64,000 nt of DNA. It comes from Dioscorea cayenensis subsp. rotundata. Taxonomy: Eukaryota > Streptophyta > Magnoliopsida > Dioscoreales > Dioscoreaceae. The stretch covers positions 1 to 64,000 of the forward strand of contig NW_024087005.1 in NCBI RefSeq assembly GCF_009730915.1, in the 5' to 3' direction. A program made the translations under genes and the position numbers. Positions 59,992 to 64,000 of this stretch are shown in pieces. A model generated the notes under the pieces. It saw only the letters and a program-made list of their open reading frames with translations. It made no database searches and had not been told where the DNA came from. The number at the start of each line of letters is the position of its first letter. Position 1 is the stretch's first letter.

Positions 59992-61274
59992 ATTTATTTA
60001 TTTATGAGGGTTGGTGCGTATAGGGTTGGACGGCTCAGATCAGCCGTGTCCTATTGTGGCAATGATCAAATGATCCAAAATTCATCATAAGTGATATTGT
60101 TCATCTCACTTTTAATTATTAATGAAGATATTGTTTATATATTAGTGTTTATCTAACTTTTTACTATTTATAAGGATACTGTTTATCAATAATTATTCAT
60201 CTTACTTTATTGTGTTTGTGCATCCCAAATCAAATCCATTGAATTTGAAATAAACGGTGATCAGCGAGCGTTCGTAGATAATGAATCTATAAACATTTTC
60301 AAACCCTCATATATATAATAAAAAGAGAATTCATCAATGGACGTCCGCAGCTGGTGAAAAGGTAGTGACAGAGAGATAGGCATAATCAGATATATGTATG
60401 GTAGTAGTAAAAACAGTATCACTTTGTACTTGCTCCCGAGATAGATGGTTGAGGTGTTTATTTAGTTTATATTAGTTTTAATTTTTGGTATACTTATTGT
60501 TATAATTATGAATGAACGGTTCAAATTAAATTAGTATACATCACGTTTTTTTCATTATATATATGTTTATAGTACTGTGCATCCGACCCCATACTATTTA
60601 TAGCATTATGGAAATTACTGTTAAAACTATTATAAAAGAGCATTATTATATAAAATAAATTTGTAGAATTAATTTTTATGAACGTTCGTGGAAAAGGCCA
60701 CCTCTAATAAAAATAATAATAAACATGGCAATAAACTTTAGTAGGTACTATCACTTTCTAGGCCAAAAGGTTAAAACATAAAAAATAAAAATAAAAATGG
60801 TACAAGTCTTTGGAAACTCTGCAAGAATTATACTAGTAACTTGAAACTAGCAATGGGCCCATGGCCTTAAATTATCAATCATACAACCCACCATTTACTA
60901 GCATATATATATATATATATATATATTACAAGCCCATCTACCTACCATACATTATTTGAGTATGGATTTCCATGTTTCTGCATTGCAACTTAGGTTTTGT
61001 TATTTGACAACTCATCTATGCACATACAAAGGTACACACTTCTGATGAACATGGTACAATAAACCAGTGCAAGCCACCTAACTTGCTTTCTTAGTCAATT
61101 AATTGAACAGCAAGTCTAGGCTAATCAAAGTAGGCAAGACACAATGGAGTGTTAGAAAACATCTATCTTTCTTTGTGTTGTAAACAAACGTTTATCTTGT
61201 TTTGAATTTTTTTATATTTAATATTGTTTTTAAAAAATGAGTATATTAAAACTAATAAAACACTAAACAAACCA

Positions 61275-61440
61275 ACTAAAGTTAGTTCAAATGACAGAGA
61301 TTTACTTTACTTAAGTCATTATTTTGGAGTTCAAATATTAATTTGTGTATAAAAATAAACACATGTTCAGAGAGAGATTTTTTCATAGAGCTTTCCGTAC
61401 TTTATTTAAACTTTTTAAAGTCCACAACTAATAAAAAATT
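61275..61440 (+). mobile_element. Possible tRNA-derived SINE remnant
   Basis: TAGTTCAAATG (61283-61293) fits the RNA polymerase III A box, and GTTCAAATA (61329-61337) is close to a B box. The spacing of about 46 bases is near that of tRNA-derived plant SINEs. The body downstream is T-rich. The ends and a target-site duplication were not found, so this is tentative. Confidence 0.35.
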
Positions 61441-62342
61441 GGTGGTTAAAGACAAAAATCAACATATGTTATTATCTATTTAAACCATCAAATTCACGTT
61501 TAAATGATTATAAACTCATGCAACAAGAAGTTGATATGTAGCATTATATAATTAAAAAAACAATACATTAAAAAACATATTAAAGGAATATTCTCACGTA
61601 ATCTAATCAGACAAAACGTGAGTTCTGATACAAATATTTAATTATTATTTCACCTAATTTAAAACTAATACACAATCAAAAAGCAAATATTACAAGTAAT
61701 TGTAACATACAATCTGATTAAACTAAATTAACATCAACACAAATATTGTATTCACCTTTTCTTTTCAGATCAAATCCATATTAATTAAGGTTCACAAATA
61801 AATAAATATTAAAAAACAGAAATAACTTTCCCATCAATTAATGCATTACAACTAACAAAAAAAATAATTACTCATTTATTAATTTATGGTGAAAAAATGA
61901 TGCCATATTAAAAAAATATATAATAGAGATAATGGTATTTTTTATACATAATATAATAAAAGAGTTAGTATTTCATATTTAAAAAAAATAAAAAAGATAA
62001 TACTACTTTTACCAATAATGTAATAAAACAGCTAGTATTTCATACTAATTTAAGTAAAAAATAAAAAATAAAAAATTGGAATTCACTGGTTCAGAGTGAC
62101 TGACCAGTAAAAATTACTATTTCAGCAAATAACACATGTTAAAAAAAAATATAGACAAATATGACATGGTACAACCATTATAGAGTAGGAGACATGGATA
62201 GCATTTAACAGTGATGACAAGAAGAAGCTCAAACATAAATGAAAGCAAGCTCACACATGGCCCCTTCTTCCATCTTCCTCCCAAGCTTCTAACCCCACCC
62301 AAATATCTACAATTTCACTCCCTCATCTTTGGCCCCTCTCAA

Positions 62343-62371
62343 ATCCAATCCAATCCAATCCAATCCAATCC
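62343..62371. repeat. (AATCC)n microsatellite
   Basis: About six units of the 5-base repeat ATCCA in the promoter region of the AP2/ERF gene. Confidence 0.9.
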
Positions 62372-62918
62372 GCACATCAAAATATAATTAATCTAATCCA
62401 TTCAATTTTACAATTTTTTCACCCAATTATAAATAATTTATGGTCAGCCGCAGACGTGTATACATAAGTGATGAGGTATTTAACTCACTTGTACCATTAA
62501 TGTACGTGAATTAAAATTCAATGTACGTGTGAATTGAAACTCAAATCTGCCTTTTTCACAAAGATACAAACACTCTACATAAAAAGACATGATGTTGATA
62601 GATAAAAATAATAATAATTTTTTATGTCAAATAAATTTATATATATATATATTAATAAAATTAAAATTATTATTTAATTTAATAATTTAATAATAAATAA
62701 ATAATGGTTAAATTAAACAGTAATGAGACGGTTTAAAGGTCACATTAATGCCAACCCTTGTCTTTCTCTTCTTCTCTACTGCTACTAGCCTACTACTACT
62801 ACCGCTACTAGTGCTACTAATACCCCCACCCTTTCCAACAATTCCCATTCTCACACTCCATCTCATTCCCAAGTTCCAACTCTCTCATCATCGTCTCTTC
62901 ATCGGATTCGGGTACATA

Positions 62919-63494
62919 ATGATCAACCGATCCGACTCCGAAACCAGCGTCCAATCATCGACCACCACGTCATCCTCCTCCCCTTCATCTCCGCCGCCCG
63001 AATCCTCTAAACGCCCTAAACGGGTCCGCGATTCCAGCCGCCACCCGCTTTACCGTGGAGTTCGGATGCGGACTTGGGGCAAATGGGTTTCCGAGATCCG
63101 AGAACCCAAGAAGAAGTCTCGCATTTGGCTCGGCACCTTCCCCACGCCGGAGATGGCGGCTCGAGCTCACGACGTCGCCGCTCTCAGCGTTAAGGGTGAC
63201 TCAGCTATACTTAACTTCCCCGAGTTAGCCGCTTCGCTTCCCCGCCCGGCGACGCTGGCTCCCCGCGATGTGCAGGCGGCGGCGGCTAAGGCTGCTGCTA
63301 TGGAGCCGGTGACGGAGCCGGCGCCGGATGAGCTTGGAGAGATCGTTGAGCTGCCGCGACTCGGTGATGAGTGGCTTGACTCGGCTGAGTTCGTGTTTTA
63401 TGATGACTCGTGGGCGGGTGAGCCCGGTTTGTTCTTATCGGATTCGGGTTGGCCCGATGCGATCTTGCAAACGGGTCTTTTGTGGGACTATTAA
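62919..63494 (+). CDS. DREB-type AP2/ERF transcription factor (group A-4, TINY-like)
   Basis: A nuclear transcription factor with one AP2 domain that binds DRE/CRT (CCGAC) elements; A-4 members act in stress and growth responses. The single exon from 62919 gives 191 residues. A Ser-rich start is followed by the basic [20 protein letters not shown], a nuclear signal leading into the AP2 domain (about 44-103). The domain has [13 protein letters not shown], then [20 protein letters not shown], with the Val that marks DREB factors in WVSEI. The acidic C-terminus ends in LLWDY, as in many A-4 proteins. An in-frame ATG at 62748 would add 57 hydrophobic residues. That is atypical for the family, and the stretch between them is probably leader, so I prefer 62919. 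The coding part is much more GC-rich than its flanks, as in many intronless plant factor genes. Confidence 0.93.
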   Translation: MINRSDSETSVQSSTTTSSSSPSSPPPESSKRPKRVRDSSRHPLYRGVRMRTWGKWVSEIREPKKKSRIWLGTFPTPEMAARAHDVAALSVKGDSAILNFPELAASLPRPATLAPRDVQAAAAKAAAMEPVTEPAPDELGEIVELPRLGDEWLDSAEFVFYDDSWAGEPGLFLSDSGWPDAILQTGLLWDY

Positions 63495-64000
63495 TGGAGC
63501 TCCGATAAGTCTTTCTCTCTTCTTAAGCCCTTCTCTTTTTTCACAGGGCCAAGGCAATCCTTTTAATATTTAAATTTTGGGTGCTTGTGCTTTATGTATT
63601 ATTATCTATTTTATATCTACATTTGATGTGTGAGTTTTTATGGTTTTAATTTCTCTCCCATGGGAATGAAATGGGTTTGGTAGGTGGGACAAATGTATAG
63701 TGTTTGGGAGAAGAAAAAATGTAGAATGAGATGTGTGAATTGAACTTGTCCAAGTCTTTGTAAGCTTAATAATCTCCTTTTTTTGTTTTTTCTCCCTTTT
63801 TTTTCTTTAATAAAATATTAAGATTGCTATTTTGTATTGCTATCAACCAACATGTTAGTGATATTTTAATAAGTTATATATATTATTGTGATTATAAATA
63901 AAAAGAAAAAGAGACCCCTTGGAAACAAAGGACACAAATCAACTAAAAATAGAGAAGTTTGTCATCATAAGGAGCTTGATTACTTCCAATTATATTTTAG
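63495..64000. other. 3' region of the AP2/ERF gene and right edge
   Basis: Pyrimidine-rich then AT-rich sequence. It has AATAAA-like signals near 63808, but no further gene. Confidence 0.5.

Larger units (their letters stand above)
58220..62340. other. Repeat-rich AT-rich spacer
   Basis: About 4 kb without a supported gene. It contains (AT)n tracts at about 59030-59050, 59757-59780, 59960-59989 and 60903-60927, one SINE-like segment, and several segments sharing a motif like GMGCGTTCGTAGA (near 59797, 60266, 60338 and 60682). These look like worn interspersed repeats of one kind, but I could not set their ends. Confidence 0.5.

Noticed and set aside
62748-62918. 57-residue N-terminal extension of the AP2/ERF protein
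   Set aside because: It is hydrophobic and Leu-rich, unlike DREB proteins, and looks like translated leader. The ATG at 62919 gives a normal A-4 protein.
1-64000. tRNA, rRNA, CRISPR arrays, or a biosynthetic gene cluster
   Set aside because: No cloverleaf-like tRNA, rRNA segment or spaced direct-repeat array was seen, and the genes are from unrelated pathways.

Overview
This window is nuclear DNA of a flowering plant. The genes have short exons with GT-AG introns, the spacers are AT-rich with many (AT)n runs, and the families present are plant families (NIP aquaporin, RHM rhamnose synthase, PDF1, early nodulin-like phytocyanin, RALF, DRP5A, Raf-like kinase, DREB factor). I cannot fix the species from sequence alone. 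A non-grass monocot such as a yam would fit, but that is only an impression.

Layout. 1-2.1 kb shows no clear gene. 2.1-6.8 kb is a decayed L1-type LINE with a poly-A tail. 6.8-11.2 kb is AT-rich spacer. 11.4-13.0 kb is a five-exon NIP1-type aquaporin (+). 14.2-14.9 kb is the urease accessory gene ureF (-). 15-20 kb is mostly non-coding, with one repeat and one unplaced exon-like stretch. 20.0-23.2 kb is UDP-rhamnose synthase RHM (-), with a likely leader intron. 23.7-27.1 kb looks like a solo LTR of 3.4 kb carrying a broken piece of an O-methyltransferase gene. 28.6-29.7 kb is a PDF1-like proline-rich wall protein (-). 32.2-32.9 kb is an early nodulin-like protein (+), and 33.8-34.2 kb is a RALF prepropeptide (+). 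35.0-39.8 kb is a Ty1/copia fossil whose 5' LTR and gag part lie opposite to its pol part. 40.3-43.9 kb is DRP5A (+). 47.0-50.3 kb is a Raf-like kinase (+) with a long, repeat-bearing leader region. 50.7-52.0 kb is a GT14 glycosyltransferase pseudogene (-), and 53.5-58.1 kb is a dead CDK-like kinase pseudogene (-). 58.2-62.7 kb is repeat-rich spacer. 62.9-63.5 kb is a DREB-type AP2/ERF gene (+).

The genes do not form a pathway cluster. Several concern the cell surface or epidermis (RHM for pectin rhamnose, PDF1, the nodulin-like protein, RALF, the GT14 relic), but this may be chance. I found no convincing undescribed system. The most distinctive features are the LTR carrying a gene piece, the copia copy with oppositely oriented halves, the tandemly duplicated promoter of the nodulin-like gene, the palindromic promoter motif of DRP5A, and the pair of neighbouring host pseudogenes. 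Exon limits were set by eye from GT-AG signals, reading frame and remembered family sequences; no alignment was run.
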